Source: Methylobacterium tarhaniae
GTDB lineage: Bacteria; Pseudomonadota; Alphaproteobacteria; Rhizobiales; Beijerinckiaceae
Assembly: GCF_001043955.1 (NCBI RefSeq)
Contig: NZ_LABZ01000126.1
Location: 1-53,820 of the forward strand
Length of the DNA stretch: 53,820 bases
Reading direction: 5' to 3'
Position 1 is the stretch's first letter; each line of letters opens with the position of its first letter. The notes beneath the pieces are model-generated. The model saw only the letters and a program-made list of their open reading frames with translations, was not told where the DNA came from and did no database searches. Below are positions 40,384 to 48,566 of the stretch, piece after piece. A program made the translations under genes and the position numbers.

Positions 40384-40587
40384 CGGTGGCAGCGCCGCGA
40401 TCCGGTCGGCGTCGTGCGCCCGAAGGTGCAGCACGGCATAGGACCTCCAGGGCCGCCATGACGCCGAGCGCACCTCAAGGGCTTTGGCGGTCGGGCGACC
40501 CACTTCGTCCTCCAGGGCGCGCAGCAGGCCGATGTCACCGGTCGGCAGGGCGTCCGCCTCGCGCAAGGCTCGCATGGCGATGGAGTG
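40384..40587 (-). pseudogene. AlkA-type DNA glycosylase C-terminal fragment
   Basis: About 68 codons with IAMRALREADALPTGDIGLL, then RALEDEV and SWRPWRSYAVLHL, the C-terminal block of AlkA-like 3-methyladenine glycosylases (...D-x-FPxxDxGL...WRPWRxYAxxHLW). The helix-hairpin-helix and the rest of the enzyme are missing. It is joined in frame, without a stop, to an unrelated N-terminal fragment at about 40588. An intact glycosylase of this family is at 50143-50844. Confidence 0.65.
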
Positions 40588-40842
40588 GGCCGTCTCCCAG
40601 GTTCCCGCGGAGACGACCGTGTCCGGATCGATGTGGACCGGTCCGGTGCGGCTCTCCTCCGCCGCGACCCGCATGCGGTGGAGGTGGGCGGCGGAATGCA
40701 CGCGCAGAATCGCGGCCTCGACGTCCTCCCGCATCGGCGCCCCCTCGCGACGTAAGGCGGCGAAGCCCGGTCCGGCGAGCGCGTCGTCGACCGCCCGCAT
40801 CCGGGCCGGCCGCTCCGGGTTGCCCGGACCGGCCTCGTGACC
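40588..40842 (-). pseudogene. Histone-deacetylase-like (acetylpolyamine amidohydrolase family) N-terminal fragment
   Basis: Codons read HEAGPGNPERPARMRAVDDA and later RVHSAAHLHRM and IDPDTVVSAGTWETA, which follow the opening of HDAC-family proteins (H-x-x-x-GHPE-x-P-x-R-L-x-x-V ... RVH--AY---I ... DPDT-MSPG--EAA). The metal-binding core is absent; at TWETA the sequence switches to AlkA. A two-gene chimera created by deletion is the simplest explanation. Identification is from motif memory. Confidence 0.5.
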
Positions 40843-40844
40843 CG

Positions 40845-40916
40845 CGTCGGACCGGCCGCGAGGGCGAGGGCGGCGAACCCGCGCCGGGTCGGGCGGACCG
40901 GGTCGGGACCGCTCAC
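40845..40916 (-). pseudogene. Possible Tat-signal N-terminal fragment
   Basis: A GTG overlapping the stop of the DUF3617-like gene (GTGA) opens a frame reading VRPTRRGFAALALAAGP, a twin-arginine leader, which is then lost into the HDAC-like fragment in another frame. About 24 codons only. Probably the start of a gene deleted together with the others. Confidence 0.3.
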
Positions 40917-41365
40917 GGGGCCGGGGTCTTGCCGGCGTCGCAGGCCCCGGTGCGCCGGCCCGCCTGGACCTCGGTCATGGTCATGTTCTTGCCGCCCATC
41001 TGCATGGCGATGCGGCCGCGGAAGGAGGCCGGCGCCAGCACGTAGCGCGCGCTGGCACGCGCCGAGTTCTTGCCTTCGCAGGCGATGTCGAAGGTGAGCT
41101 CGCCCCCGTCCTGGCGGACGTTGGAGACCGGGCACCGGCTCAGGGGGTTGTTCTCGCTGAGCACCGCGATGCCGTGGTTGTTGCCGTTCGCCTCCGAGGT
41201 GAGGCAGAGCCGGACCACCTTCTTGCCGGTCATGTCCTCCAGGTGCGGCAGTTCGAGCTTCACCTCGACCTCGTAGCTGCCGCTCTCCAGCATGACAGGC
41301 TCCGCCGCATACGCCGGCGGCATGAGCAACGCCGCCAGGCAGCAGCCAACTCGGATCGACAGCAT
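40913..41365 (-). CDS. Periplasmic DUF3617-like protein
   Basis: A 150-residue secreted protein of unknown function. The N-terminus MLSIRVGCCLAALLMPPAYA is a signal peptide with cleavage before AEP. The mature part has the pattern of DUF3617 proteins: SGSYEVEVKLELPHLEDMTG at the front, an RLCLT segment, two further cysteines that could pair (RCPVSNV, DIACEG) and a GGKNMTMTEVQAGRRTGACD end. ATG 41365 is chosen because AAGAGG lies 6 bp upstream; in-frame Mets at 41389 and 41416 lack this. A pseudogene cluster follows on the same strand, so its original operon partners have been lost. Confidence 0.75.
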   Translation of the reverse strand: MLSIRVGCCLAALLMPPAYAAEPVMLESGSYEVEVKLELPHLEDMTGKKVVRLCLTSEANGNNHGIAVLSENNPLSRCPVSNVRQDGGELTFDIACEGKNSARASARYVLAPASFRGRIAMQMGGKNMTMTEVQAGRRTGACDAGKTPAP

Positions 41366-41589
41366 CGGGCACCTCTTATTTCGGGGCATCGCAGCACGGC
41401 CTGGATGAGGCCGCATCCCGGTTCTTGCTCTCGTATCCGGCGCCGTGGGCGGCGCGCGACCTTACGAGTTCGAGCGCAAGAGCCGAGGTGCGGCGACCGC
41501 AGCTTCTCTCGAAGGCACCGATCCGAACGCCGCCGACCTGGCATCACCACCGCCCGCCGCCAGGCCGTTGCGACGACCACCTGAATCAA

Positions 41590-41882
41590 CCGGGGCAGCC
41601 TCATGCTGGTGGCCCGGCTCATCGACTGCGCCTCGATCGTGCCGACCGCCTCGACCCGGCGCCCGGTGGTGAACTTGCCCGGCGTGGCGAGGTCCTTGGG
41701 CGCGTCCGCCGGCAGCGGCGCGACGCTGTCGGCCGGCAGCACGGCGTGGCCGGCGAGCGTGGCGGGAAAGGATTGGGGCGCGGGCGAGGCCTGGGGGCTT
41801 GGGGAACTTGGGAGGTTTGGGCCAGGGCGGCGGAAGCGCCCGACAGGAGGAGCGAGAGGGCGAGGACGGAACGGCGCGGCAT
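41590..41882 (-). pseudogene. N-terminal fragment of a secreted phytase-like esterase, frameshifted
   Basis: ATG 41882 opens a signal peptide (RRSVLALSLLLSGASAALAQ). About 20 codons later the reading has to shift frame to continue as FPATLAGHAVLPADSVAP and APKDLATPGKFTTGRRVEAV, which resembles the start of 'esterase-like activity of phytase' proteins. The similarity ends near 41590. So both a frameshift and a 3' truncation are present. From 41366 to 41986 I see no other gene. Confidence 0.5.
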
Positions 41883-41986
41883 CCTCGCGTGGAAGGGCAC
41901 GGCCCTTCTGGCGCATCACCCATGTCGGCGAAGTGACGACATGCCCTGTCGCCTCATCCGCGCGGAGACGAGCCCCCGCGGAATCC

Positions 41987-43705
41987 TCAGCCGTGATGCG
42001 GCTCGCCCGGGGCCGGCATGGCCCTCGCGCCGCGGTCGAGGGCGGCGCGGATCCGATCGGCGAGCTCGGCCTTGCGGTAGGGCTTGCCGAGCACGTCCAT
42101 GGTCGGGGTCGCGGGTCCCTCCGCCACCAGGTCCTCGTTGTAGCCGGTGGTCAGCAGCACCGGCAGGTCCGGCCGCATCCTCTGGGCCCGCTCCGCCAGG
42201 ATCAGGCCGTTGATGCTGCCCGGCATCACGATGTCGGAGAACAGCAGGTCGATCCGCCCCCCGCGCTCCAGGATGTCGAGGGCCTCCTCGCCGTCGCGGG
42301 CGGAGAGCACCTGGTAGCCCAGGCTCTCGAGGTATTCGCGGGCGAGCGCCCGCACGTCGTCGCTGTCCTCGACCACCAGCACGGTCTCGTCGCCGCGCCG
42401 CAGCACCGCCTTCCGCTCGGCCGGCTCCTCCTCGGCAGCGGGGTCGATCCCGGCGGGGAACAGCATCGTGATGATCGTCCCGCCCCCGGAGCCGCCCGTG
42501 TGCGGCCGGCTCTCGATCTCCAGCCGGCCGCGGGATTGCTGCACGAAACCGTGCGCCATGGCGAGGCCGAGGCCGGTGCCCTTGCCGGGGCCCTTGGTCG
42601 AGAAGAACGGCTCGGTCGCCCGCGCGGCGACGTGGGGCGCCATTCCCTCCCCTTCGTCGCGCACCCGCAGGGCCACGTAGTCGCCGGGCGGCAGGCCGCG
42701 GGCCTTGCCGTTGCCGTTGAGATGGACCGAGGCGGTCGAGATCGTCACCGTGCCGCCCGCCGGCATCGCGTCGCGGGCGTTGATGAGCACGTTGAGGAGC
42801 GCCATCTCGAGATTGGTGCGGTCGAGGGTGACCGCCGGCAGCCGCGGCGTCAGGTCGAGGCGCACCGAGACACTGCTGCCGAGCGTGCTCTCCGCCACCT
42901 CGGCGAGGTTGAGCACCAGGGCGTTGAGGTTGAGCGGGCGCGGCTCCAGCCGCGCCTTGCGGGCGAAGGACAGGAGCTGCTTCGTCAGCTTCGCTCCCCG
43001 CTCCGCCGCGCCGGCCGCGTTGGCGAGTTGGCGCTGCGCCCGCTCGCCGGTGACGGAACCGCGGGCCAGTTCGAGGTTGCCGGAGACGACCTGGAGCAGG
43101 TTGTTGAAGTCGTGGGCGAGGCCGGCGGTGAGCTGGCCGATCGCCTCCATCTTCTGGGCCTGGCGGAAGGCCTGCTCCGAGACCCGGCGCCGCGTCACGT
43201 CGAGCTGCGAGGCGAAGAAGTAGACGATCTCCCCGGCCTCGTCGAAGACCGGGCCGATGAAGATGCCGTTCCAGAACGGCGATCCGTCGCGCTTGTAGTT
43301 GAGGATCTCGGTGGCGATCGCCCGCCGCTCCGCGACCGCCTCGCGCAGCTCGGCCACGGTCTCGCGGCTGGTCTCGGGCCCCTGCAGGAAGCGGCAGTTG
43401 CGGCCGACCAGCTCGGCTTGCGTGTAGCCGGTGAGGTCCTGGAACGCCCGGTTGGCGAAGACGATCGGGTTGTCGGGCTGCCGCGGATCGGTCAGGATCA
43501 TCGGCATCCGGGTCATCTCGATCGCCGCGTAGAACACGCTGCCGCGGTCGTCGAGACCGGGCTCGCGGATCGTCGCGGATTTCAGATGCGCCAAGGACGG
43601 CGCCTGCGCGGAGTGGCTGGCTCCCGGCTCCGGCGCCCCGGCCTGATCGTCCTCGCTCACGCCGCCATCCGGCACGCCATCCGCCACCCCGCCGGTGTCG
43701 ACCAT
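41987..43705 (-). CDS. LOV-domain hybrid histidine kinase with C-terminal receiver (blue-light sensor)
   Basis: Cytoplasmic photoreceptor kinase of 572 residues. Residues 60-165 are a PAS/LOV domain with the flavin-adduct motif GRNCRFLQG, its cysteine forming the light-dependent bond to FMN, followed by the usual FFASQLDVT strand. Residues 185-250 hold the phosphoacceptor ([11 protein letters not shown]), 300-420 the ATP-binding domain ([28 protein letters not shown]) and 445-560 a receiver domain with acidic VVEDSD and the phospho-Asp in [11 protein letters not shown]. This LOV-HK-REC order is known from plant-associated bacteria. No transmembrane segments. The partner response regulator is not nearby; two tRNA genes lie upstream. 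Confidence 0.92.
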   Translation of the reverse strand: MVDTGGVADGVPDGGVSEDDQAGAPEPGASHSAQAPSLAHLKSATIREPGLDDRGSVFYAAIEMTRMPMILTDPRQPDNPIVFANRAFQDLTGYTQAELVGRNCRFLQGPETSRETVAELREAVAERRAIATEILNYKRDGSPFWNGIFIGPVFDEAGEIVYFFASQLDVTRRRVSEQAFRQAQKMEAIGQLTAGLAHDFNNLLQVVSGNLELARGSVTGERAQRQLANAAGAAERGAKLTKQLLSFARKARLEPRPLNLNALVLNLAEVAESTLGSSVSVRLDLTPRLPAVTLDRTNLEMALLNVLINARDAMPAGGTVTISTASVHLNGNGKARGLPPGDYVALRVRDEGEGMAPHVAARATEPFFSTKGPGKGTGLGLAMAHGFVQQSRGRLEIESRPHTGGSGGGTIITMLFPAGIDPAAEEEPAERKAVLRRGDETVLVVEDSDDVRALAREYLESLGYQVLSARDGEEALDILERGGRIDLLFSDIVMPGSINGLILAERAQRMRPDLPVLLTTGYNEDLVAEGPATPTMDVLGKPYRKAELADRIRAALDRGARAMPAPGEPHHG

Positions 43706-43934
43706 CTTCGTGGCGCGACAATGGGGGCCGGGAGGAGATCGCGCAAGGCCTTCCCCTGCGCGCGTCGTTTGGTCGGAGGGCTCAGGCTCTCCCCATGCCG
43801 CTCTCTCCCCATGCCGCTCGCCGCATGCCGATCGAGAAATGCCGGCTCAAGAAACTCGGCCATCGCACACGAACGGCCTTGCGGCCCCCGGAAGCCCTCG
43901 CTATAAGCCCGGTCGTCGGCCACGGCCGGCCGTT

Positions 43935-44011
43935 CGGAGTGTAGCGCAGTCTGGTAGCGCACCACGTTCGGGACGTGGGGGTCGCAGGTTCAAATCCTGC
44001 CACTCCGACCA
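43935..44011 (+). tRNA. tRNA-Pro (anticodon CGG), copy 1
   Basis: Complete 77-nt cloverleaf: acceptor CGGAGTG/CACTCCG, anticodon stem CCACG/CGTGG with loop TTCGGGA giving anticodon CGG (reads CCG proline codons), T arm with GGTTCAAATCC, and encoded CCA end. The preceding region 43706-43934 shows no other gene. An identical gene follows 88 bp downstream. Confidence 0.96.
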
Positions 44012-44044
44012 GCGCTCTCACGAGCCTGTGTCTTCCCGAGACTA

Positions 44045-44069
44045 CAAAACATCTGCCCGGGATGTTTTG
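44045..44069 (+). terminator. Hairpin between the two tRNA-Pro genes
   Basis: CAAAACATC and GATGTTTTG form a perfect 9-bp stem around TGCCCGG, and the right arm ends in TTTT. Likely transcription terminator or processing signal after the first tRNA gene. Confidence 0.6.
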
Positions 44070-44099
44070 ACAAGATGATACCCGTGCCTTCGGGCGCGT

Positions 44100-44176
44100 C
44101 GGAGTGTAGCGCAGTCTGGTAGCGCACCACGTTCGGGACGTGGGGGTCGCAGGTTCAAATCCTGCCACTCCGACCA
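44100..44176 (+). tRNA. tRNA-Pro (anticodon CGG), copy 2
   Basis: Identical over all 77 nt to the copy at 43935-44011, including the CCA end, while the spacer sequences differ. A local duplication kept identical by gene conversion or recent origin. Between this gene and mucR (44177-44500) I see only promoter sequence. Confidence 0.96.
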
Positions 44177-44464
44177 TTCATTCCGCCGGCCGCGCGGATC
44201 CTCCCTCCTCTTCATCCCCAGACCGTCCACAGATGCCGGCGACGCCGCGCGTCCGGTCCCGCGCGCGGTCGACCGCCCCTTGCGCGGAGGCCGCGCGCCG
44301 CAGAGGCGCCGCCATCCCCGGGGCGCCCCCTACATCGAAGAGCGTAGCCCGTTTCATAAACATAAGTTAGTCGCCGTTCATCGTGGTTGACTGATGAACA
44401 GCGGTTACGTCCACAGGATTAACCTCCGTGAACGCTCAGTCTGTTTGACGTTCGATCGTGGTCA

Positions 44465-44486
44465 TGCATTCTTTATCACGAATGCA
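44465..44486. promoter_or_regulatory. Inverted repeat just upstream of mucR (candidate autoregulatory site)
   Basis: TGCATTC and GAATGCA form a perfect 7-bp dyad with 8-base spacer, 14 bp before the mucR ATG. MucR/Ros proteins commonly repress their own genes, so an operator is plausible, though MucR prefers AT-rich sites and this dyad could also be an mRNA hairpin. Confidence 0.35.
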
Positions 44487-44500
44487 GACGGGGTAGGGCG

Positions 44501-44992
44501 ATGAATGTCGAGGAGAACGGCTCTGGTGACCGCGTCGTCGATCTTTGCGCCGCGATCATCACGGCCTACGTGTCCAACAATGCGGTGCCGCCGAATGAGT
44601 TGCCGCCGATGATCGGGGCCGTACACTCGACCTTGACTCAGCTGATGGCGCCGCCCGCGCCCGAGGCGCCGAAACCCGAGCCGCCGATCCCGATCCGCCG
44701 CACGGTCACGCCCGACCACATCATCAGCCTCGAGGACGGCAAGCCCTACAAGACGCTCAAGCGCCACCTCGCCGGCCGCGGCCTCACGCCGGAGCAGTAT
44801 CGCGAGAAATGGGGACTGCCGCGCGACTACCCGATGGTCGCGGCCAACTACGCCTCGCAGCGTTCCGAACTCGCCAAGAACAGCGGCCTCGGCCGGCGCC
44901 GCCTGCGCGGCGCCGAGGGGAATGACGGCGCACCGGCGAGCGCCGCTCCCGCCGCGCGGCGCGGACGGCCCCGGGGCAGCAAGGCGACCTGA
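44501..44992 (+). CDS. mucR: MucR/Ros-family transcriptional regulator, zinc-ligand variant
   Basis: Global DNA-binding regulator of 163 residues, controlling surface polysaccharide, motility or cell-cycle genes in alphaproteobacteria. The Ros core is clear (residues 65-125): TVTPDHIISLEDGKPYKTLK, then RHLAGRGLTPEQYREKWGLP and YPMVAANYASQRSELAK. In classical Ros the zinc finger starts with Cys in I-C-L-E-D-G; here it is Ser, and the second His is replaced (RHLAGRGL), so the zinc site is incomplete, as in some Mesorhizobium homologs that fold without zinc. The C-terminal tail is basic (GRRRLRG, RRGRPRGSKAT), with an AT-hook-like RGRPRGS. It has its own promoter region of about 300 bp. Confidence 0.92.
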   Translation: MNVEENGSGDRVVDLCAAIITAYVSNNAVPPNELPPMIGAVHSTLTQLMAPPAPEAPKPEPPIPIRRTVTPDHIISLEDGKPYKTLKRHLAGRGLTPEQYREKWGLPRDYPMVAANYASQRSELAKNSGLGRRRLRGAEGNDGAPASAAPAARRGRPRGSKAT

Positions 44993-45069
44993 GGCACCCC
45001 GTCCGGCTTGTCCCGGGCGTCGCCGCGGCGGTACCGTCATGCGACGCCCATGGGACGAGAGATCCGCCG

Positions 45070-45900
45070 ATGCCGGAGCCGGCCACCCAGACCGAGTACT
45101 GGAACAGCGATGTCGGCGAACGCTGGGTCACCATGCAGGCCGAGCTGGACCGGGTGTTCGCGCCCCTGACCGCCGCCCTGCTCGACGCCGCCTCACTCCG
45201 GTCCGGCGAGCGGATGCTCGATATCGGCTGCGGCTGCGGCGAGACCGCGCTCCTGGCGGCCGAGCGGCTCGGAGCCGGCGGCGCGGTGACGGCTTTGGAC
45301 GTGTCGCGGCCGATGCTGGCCCGGGCTCGCGCCCGGCCGGCGACCGGCGCGCCGATCACCTGGATCGAGGCCGACGCCCAGATCCACGCCTTCGCGCCGG
45401 GGCACGATCTGGCGCTGTCGCGGTTCGGGGTGATGTTCTTCGAGGAATCCCGCGCGGCCTTCGCCAACATCCGGCAGGCCCTGCGGCCGGGCGGCCGCCT
45501 CGTCGTCCTGTGCTGGCGCGCGCTCACCGAGAACGAGTGGGTGAGCCTGCCGCGCGACGCGGTGCTGGGCGTGGTGCCGGCGCCCGAACCGCCGCCTCCG
45601 GGCGGTCCGGGACCGTTCCGGTTCGCCGATGGCGCCGCGCTGGCCGAACTCCTGGCGCAGGCCGGCTTCACGGGTGCCGCGGTCGCGCCCGTCGATCGGG
45701 CGATCGCGATCGGCGACGACATCGGGGCGGCGACGCGCTTTGCCGTGACCGTCGGTCCCGTGGCCGGGCTGCTGCGCGAACTCGACGATCCGGCCTTGCG
45801 CGAGCGGGCCGTGGCGGCGGTGCGGGCGGCGATGCCGGCGGAGGGACCGGTGCGTCTCGGCGCGGCCTGCTGGCTCGCGACGGCGTTCAACCCGGGCTGA
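45070..45900 (+). CDS. Class I SAM-dependent methyltransferase (UbiE/type 11-like)
   Basis: A 276-residue soluble methyltransferase. Motif I is MLDIGCGCGETALLAAERLG near residue 50, the acidic VTALDVSRPML strand follows, and ALRPGGRLVVLCWRAL near 137 is motif VI-like. The C-terminal part (ADGAALAELLAQAGFTGAAV and the CWLATAFN end) is typical of a group of rhizobial and Methylobacterium methyltransferases of unknown substrate. It follows mucR by 77 bp on the same strand. ATG 45070 has a GAGA site. The natural substrate cannot be inferred. Confidence 0.85.
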   Translation: MPEPATQTEYWNSDVGERWVTMQAELDRVFAPLTAALLDAASLRSGERMLDIGCGCGETALLAAERLGAGGAVTALDVSRPMLARARARPATGAPITWIEADAQIHAFAPGHDLALSRFGVMFFEESRAAFANIRQALRPGGRLVVLCWRALTENEWVSLPRDAVLGVVPAPEPPPPGGPGPFRFADGAALAELLAQAGFTGAAVAPVDRAIAIGDDIGAATRFAVTVGPVAGLLRELDDPALRERAVAAVRAAMPAEGPVRLGAACWLATAFNPG

Positions 45901-45947
45901 CCGGGATGGCCGCGCAGATTCCTTCGTCCGGCCGCCGACCCGTCGCG

Positions 45948-45977
45948 CCGAGATCGATATGGCCGAGATCGATATGG
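45948..45977. repeat. 15-bp tandem direct repeat
   Basis: CCGAGATCGATATGG occurs twice back to back with no mismatch. It lies in the 45901-46268 gap between the methyltransferase and the M23 peptidase, a stretch that otherwise holds no gene I can support. Confidence 0.7.
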
Positions 45978-46154
45978 CGCGGCGTCAGAAAGAAGTTTCG
46001 GAGCGCGCCGGCGGAACCGTAGGGCATGCCGGGATGAGGGAAAACCGCCGCGGGCCGCGCGCGCCTCAATCCTGACATCCTGGCGCCGGAGAGACGGGTG
46101 ACGCTCCGGCCCGATCTGCCCCCTGGGGATGCGGGCCCCGCCCGCCGTTGATTT

Positions 46155-46175
46155 CCATGCGTGAGCCACGCATGG
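46155..46175. repeat. Perfect 8-bp inverted repeat upstream of the M23 peptidase gene
   Basis: CCATGCGT and ACGCATGG flank a 5-base centre about 95 bp before the GTG start. Possible operator or hairpin; no known consensus is matched. Confidence 0.45.
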
Positions 46176-46268
46176 TCGCGGCAGCGCGGAGCGCTCCCTG
46201 CCCCTGCCGCAACGGCGCGCCACAGGCGCCGGCCACGGCACCGGAACGAGACGGCCAAAGGAGTGACG

Positions 46269-48308
46269 GTGAAGCGCGCGCGGCTCGACCCTGTCGGATC
46301 CCAGCAGGCGCCCCGCGGCCGGCCCGCCGATCCGGGCCGCGAGCCGCCGCTCGACCTCTCGGGCACCGCCTCGCCGCGTTCCGACCGCCGCGACGTCAAC
46401 CTGCGCTGGCTCACCGCCTGCGTGCTCACCGGCATGACCGGTGCCGCGCTGATCGGCTCGGCGATCTGGGTCTCGCTCCAGGGCGAGATCACCTTCGCGG
46501 AGCTGCCCCAGGCGGTGGCGGTGGCGCCGCGCCCGGTCGCCAGCGAGGGCGGCACCAACCTCGCCCGCAAGGGCGACCGCCTGGTGCGCAACCCGATGGT
46601 GGCGCTCGCCAAGCAGAGCTTCAAGGCACCTGTGACCCTCCGGGCGGGCGAGCGCGAGATCATCAAGGTCCGGCCCTTCGTGCGGATCGCCACCGCGCTC
46701 TCGACCACGGCCGGGATGGCGGCGACCGACATCCCGCCCTTCGACCCGATGCGCTTCTTCACCGATCCGGGCACCGACCGCGCGCCGGAGGCCCAGGCGG
46801 CGGCCGACATGCCGGATGCCGAGGTCTCGGTGGTCAAGCGCGACCTCGGCGACGTCGCGGTGCCGTCCGGCTCCCCCGCCCTCTCGGACGAGGACGTGGC
46901 GGCGCAGATCGAGGAGGAGCGGCGGCTGGCCGCCGAGGCCGGGCGGCGCGCCGCCCTTCCCATCGCCCCCCAGCTGATGCTCTCGCGCACCCTGCGCAGC
47001 ATGGCGGCCCTGCCGGGCCTCGACGGCGGCGGTGATTTCGGCGGCAGCTCCGGCCCGTTCAAGTCGATCGAGGTCCGGGTGATGCGCGAGAACGTGACCG
47101 ATCTCGCCAAGATCGAGCGCGAGCGCGACGCGCCCCTGGTCGAGGAGCGCGACGTCGCGATCAAGCGCGGCGAGACCCTGGAGGGCGTGCTCAAGGCCAA
47201 TGGCGGCCTCGACGAGCAGATCCGCCCGATCCTCGCGGCCCTCGGCACCAGAGTGCGGGCCGGCGCGGTCGGCGAGGGCCAGCAGATGCGGCTCCAGATC
47301 GGCCCCGGTCCCCGGACCGGCGACCCGCGCCAGCTCACCCGGGTGATCCTCTACGGCGAGTCCGGCGTCGAGGCGATCGCCGCGATGAACGACCGCGGCG
47401 CCTTCGTGTCGGTGGCCCCGCCGGTGCCGGAGGGCGCGGTCCAGAAACCCGCCCCGAAGCCGGAGGCGGAGGACGACGAGGAGGGCACGGGGGCCCGCCT
47501 CTATGCCAGCCTCTACGAGACCGCCGCGCGCCACGACCTGCCGCGCTCCACGGTCGAGGACCTGGTGCGGATCTTCGGCTACGACGTCGATTTCCAGCGC
47601 CGCGTCGCCACCGGCGACGGCATCGAGCTGTTCTACACCTACGACGAGGAATCCGGCGGCTCGGCCGAGCGGCCCGACATCCTCTTCGCGGCGCTCAATC
47701 TCGGCGGCGAATCGCGGCGGATCTACCGCTTCCAGTCGCCCGACGACGGCGGCGTCGACTATCTCGACGAGGCCGGCCGCTCGCTCAAGAAGTTCCTGCT
47801 GCGCAAGCCGGTGGCCGACGGCAACATGAGCTCCGGCTTCGGCTATCGCCGCCACCCGGTGCTCGGCTACGCCAAGCTCCATACCGGCGTCGACTGGTCG
47901 ATCCGCATCGGCACCCCGATCTTCGCCGCCGGCAACGGCACGATCATCAAGGCGGAGTGGGATTCAGGGTACGGCCGCCGGGTCGAGATCCAGCACGCCA
48001 ACGGCTACGTCACCACCTACAACCACATGTCGCGGTTCGGCCGCGGCGTCAGCGCCGGCGCCAAGGCGCGCCAGGGCCAGATCATCGGCTATGTCGGCTC
48101 GACCGGCCTCTCGACCGGCGCGCACCTGCACTACGAGGTGATCATCAACGGCCACTTCGTCGACCCGATGAAGATCCGGGTGCCCCGCGGCCGCGAGCTG
48201 GACGGCCGGCTCCTGGCCGAGTTCCGGCGCCAGCGCGACCAGATCGACGGCCTGATCCAGAAATCGGGCGCACCGACCACCCTGGCGCAGCGCGAGGCGA
48301 TGCGCTGA
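46269..48308 (+). CDS. M23-family (LytM-type) murein metallopeptidase with N-terminal membrane anchor
   Basis: Predicted peptidoglycan endopeptidase or its regulator, 679 residues. One membrane helix at about 45-70 (LRWLTACVLTGMTGAALIGS) anchors it, leaving a long periplasmic part. LysM/OapA-like segments occur near 295-330 (VAIKRGETLEGVLKANGG). The peptidase core is near 530-650: HTGVDWSIRIGTPI gives the zinc His and Asp, and GAHLHYEVIINGHFVDP the H-x-H, so all ligands are present and it should be active. GTG 46269 is chosen over the longer frame because AAGGAG lies 6-7 bp upstream and the anchor begins soon after. Downstream are a REP-like palindrome and stacked hairpins. Confidence 0.92.
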   Translation: MKRARLDPVGSQQAPRGRPADPGREPPLDLSGTASPRSDRRDVNLRWLTACVLTGMTGAALIGSAIWVSLQGEITFAELPQAVAVAPRPVASEGGTNLARKGDRLVRNPMVALAKQSFKAPVTLRAGEREIIKVRPFVRIATALSTTAGMAATDIPPFDPMRFFTDPGTDRAPEAQAAADMPDAEVSVVKRDLGDVAVPSGSPALSDEDVAAQIEEERRLAAEAGRRAALPIAPQLMLSRTLRSMAALPGLDGGGDFGGSSGPFKSIEVRVMRENVTDLAKIERERDAPLVEERDVAIKRGETLEGVLKANGGLDEQIRPILAALGTRVRAGAVGEGQQMRLQIGPGPRTGDPRQLTRVILYGESGVEAIAAMNDRGAFVSVAPPVPEGAVQKPAPKPEAEDDEEGTGARLYASLYETAARHDLPRSTVEDLVRIFGYDVDFQRRVATGDGIELFYTYDEESGGSAERPDILFAALNLGGESRRIYRFQSPDDGGVDYLDEAGRSLKKFLLRKPVADGNMSSGFGYRRHPVLGYAKLHTGVDWSIRIGTPIFAAGNGTIIKAEWDSGYGRRVEIQHANGYVTTYNHMSRFGRGVSAGAKARQGQIIGYVGSTGLSTGAHLHYEVIINGHFVDPMKIRVPRGRELDGRLLAEFRRQRDQIDGLIQKSGAPTTLAQREAMR

Positions 48309-48362
48309 GGCCGCCTGACGCGAGTTCTGGTTTCCTCCGACAGTCCTGCCATCCGGCGCGAA

Positions 48363-48411
48363 CATCCCAGGTTCCCGGCTGCGCCGGGCCGCGGGATGAT
48401 GCGGAGGGTGG
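48363..48411. repeat. REP-like palindromic element, copy 2
   Basis: Imperfect palindrome (CATCCCAGG...CGGGCCGCGGGATG) followed by the tail GATGCGGAGGGTGG, matching the element at 1243-1287 in layout and tail. It lies 55 bp after the M23 gene, in the gap between converging genes. Confidence 0.6.
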
Positions 48412-48439
48412 CAGGACCGTGGGCTACGCGAGCCCTGAT

Positions 48440-48558
48440 ACCGAAGGTCGTTGAAAACGACCTTCGGTTCCGTTCTCGAATTTCCGCCAAGCCTTTGGCT
48501 TGAAATCGAAAATTCGAGATGGTTCAACGGCCTGACGCGTCAGCATCTTAGGCCGTTG
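48440..48558. repeat. Three consecutive perfect stem-loops in a convergent intergenic region
   Basis: Hairpin A, 48440-48468: 13-bp perfect stem ACCGAAGGTCGTT with GAA loop. Hairpin B, 48474-48519: 10-bp outer stem TCTCGAATTT/AAATTCGAGA enclosing a 6-bp inner hairpin CAAGCC-TTT-GGCTTG. Hairpin C, 48525-48558: 9-bp outer stem CAACGGCCT/AGGCCGTTG enclosing the palindrome TGACGCGTCA. They fill the space between the M23 gene and the DJ-1-like gene. One could end transcription from both sides; three nested structures look more like a small mobile or structured-RNA element. Confidence 0.75.
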
Positions 48559-48566
48559 GCATGACG

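Noticed and set aside
45887..46022. Short minus-strand frame with a duplicated HIDLG motif
   Set aside because: The motif comes from the 15-bp direct repeat; the frame has no other support as a gene.
44784..47882. 1032-codon minus-strand open frame across mucR, the methyltransferase and the M23 gene
   Set aside because: His/Arg/Gly-rich shadow frame over three identified genes on the plus strand.
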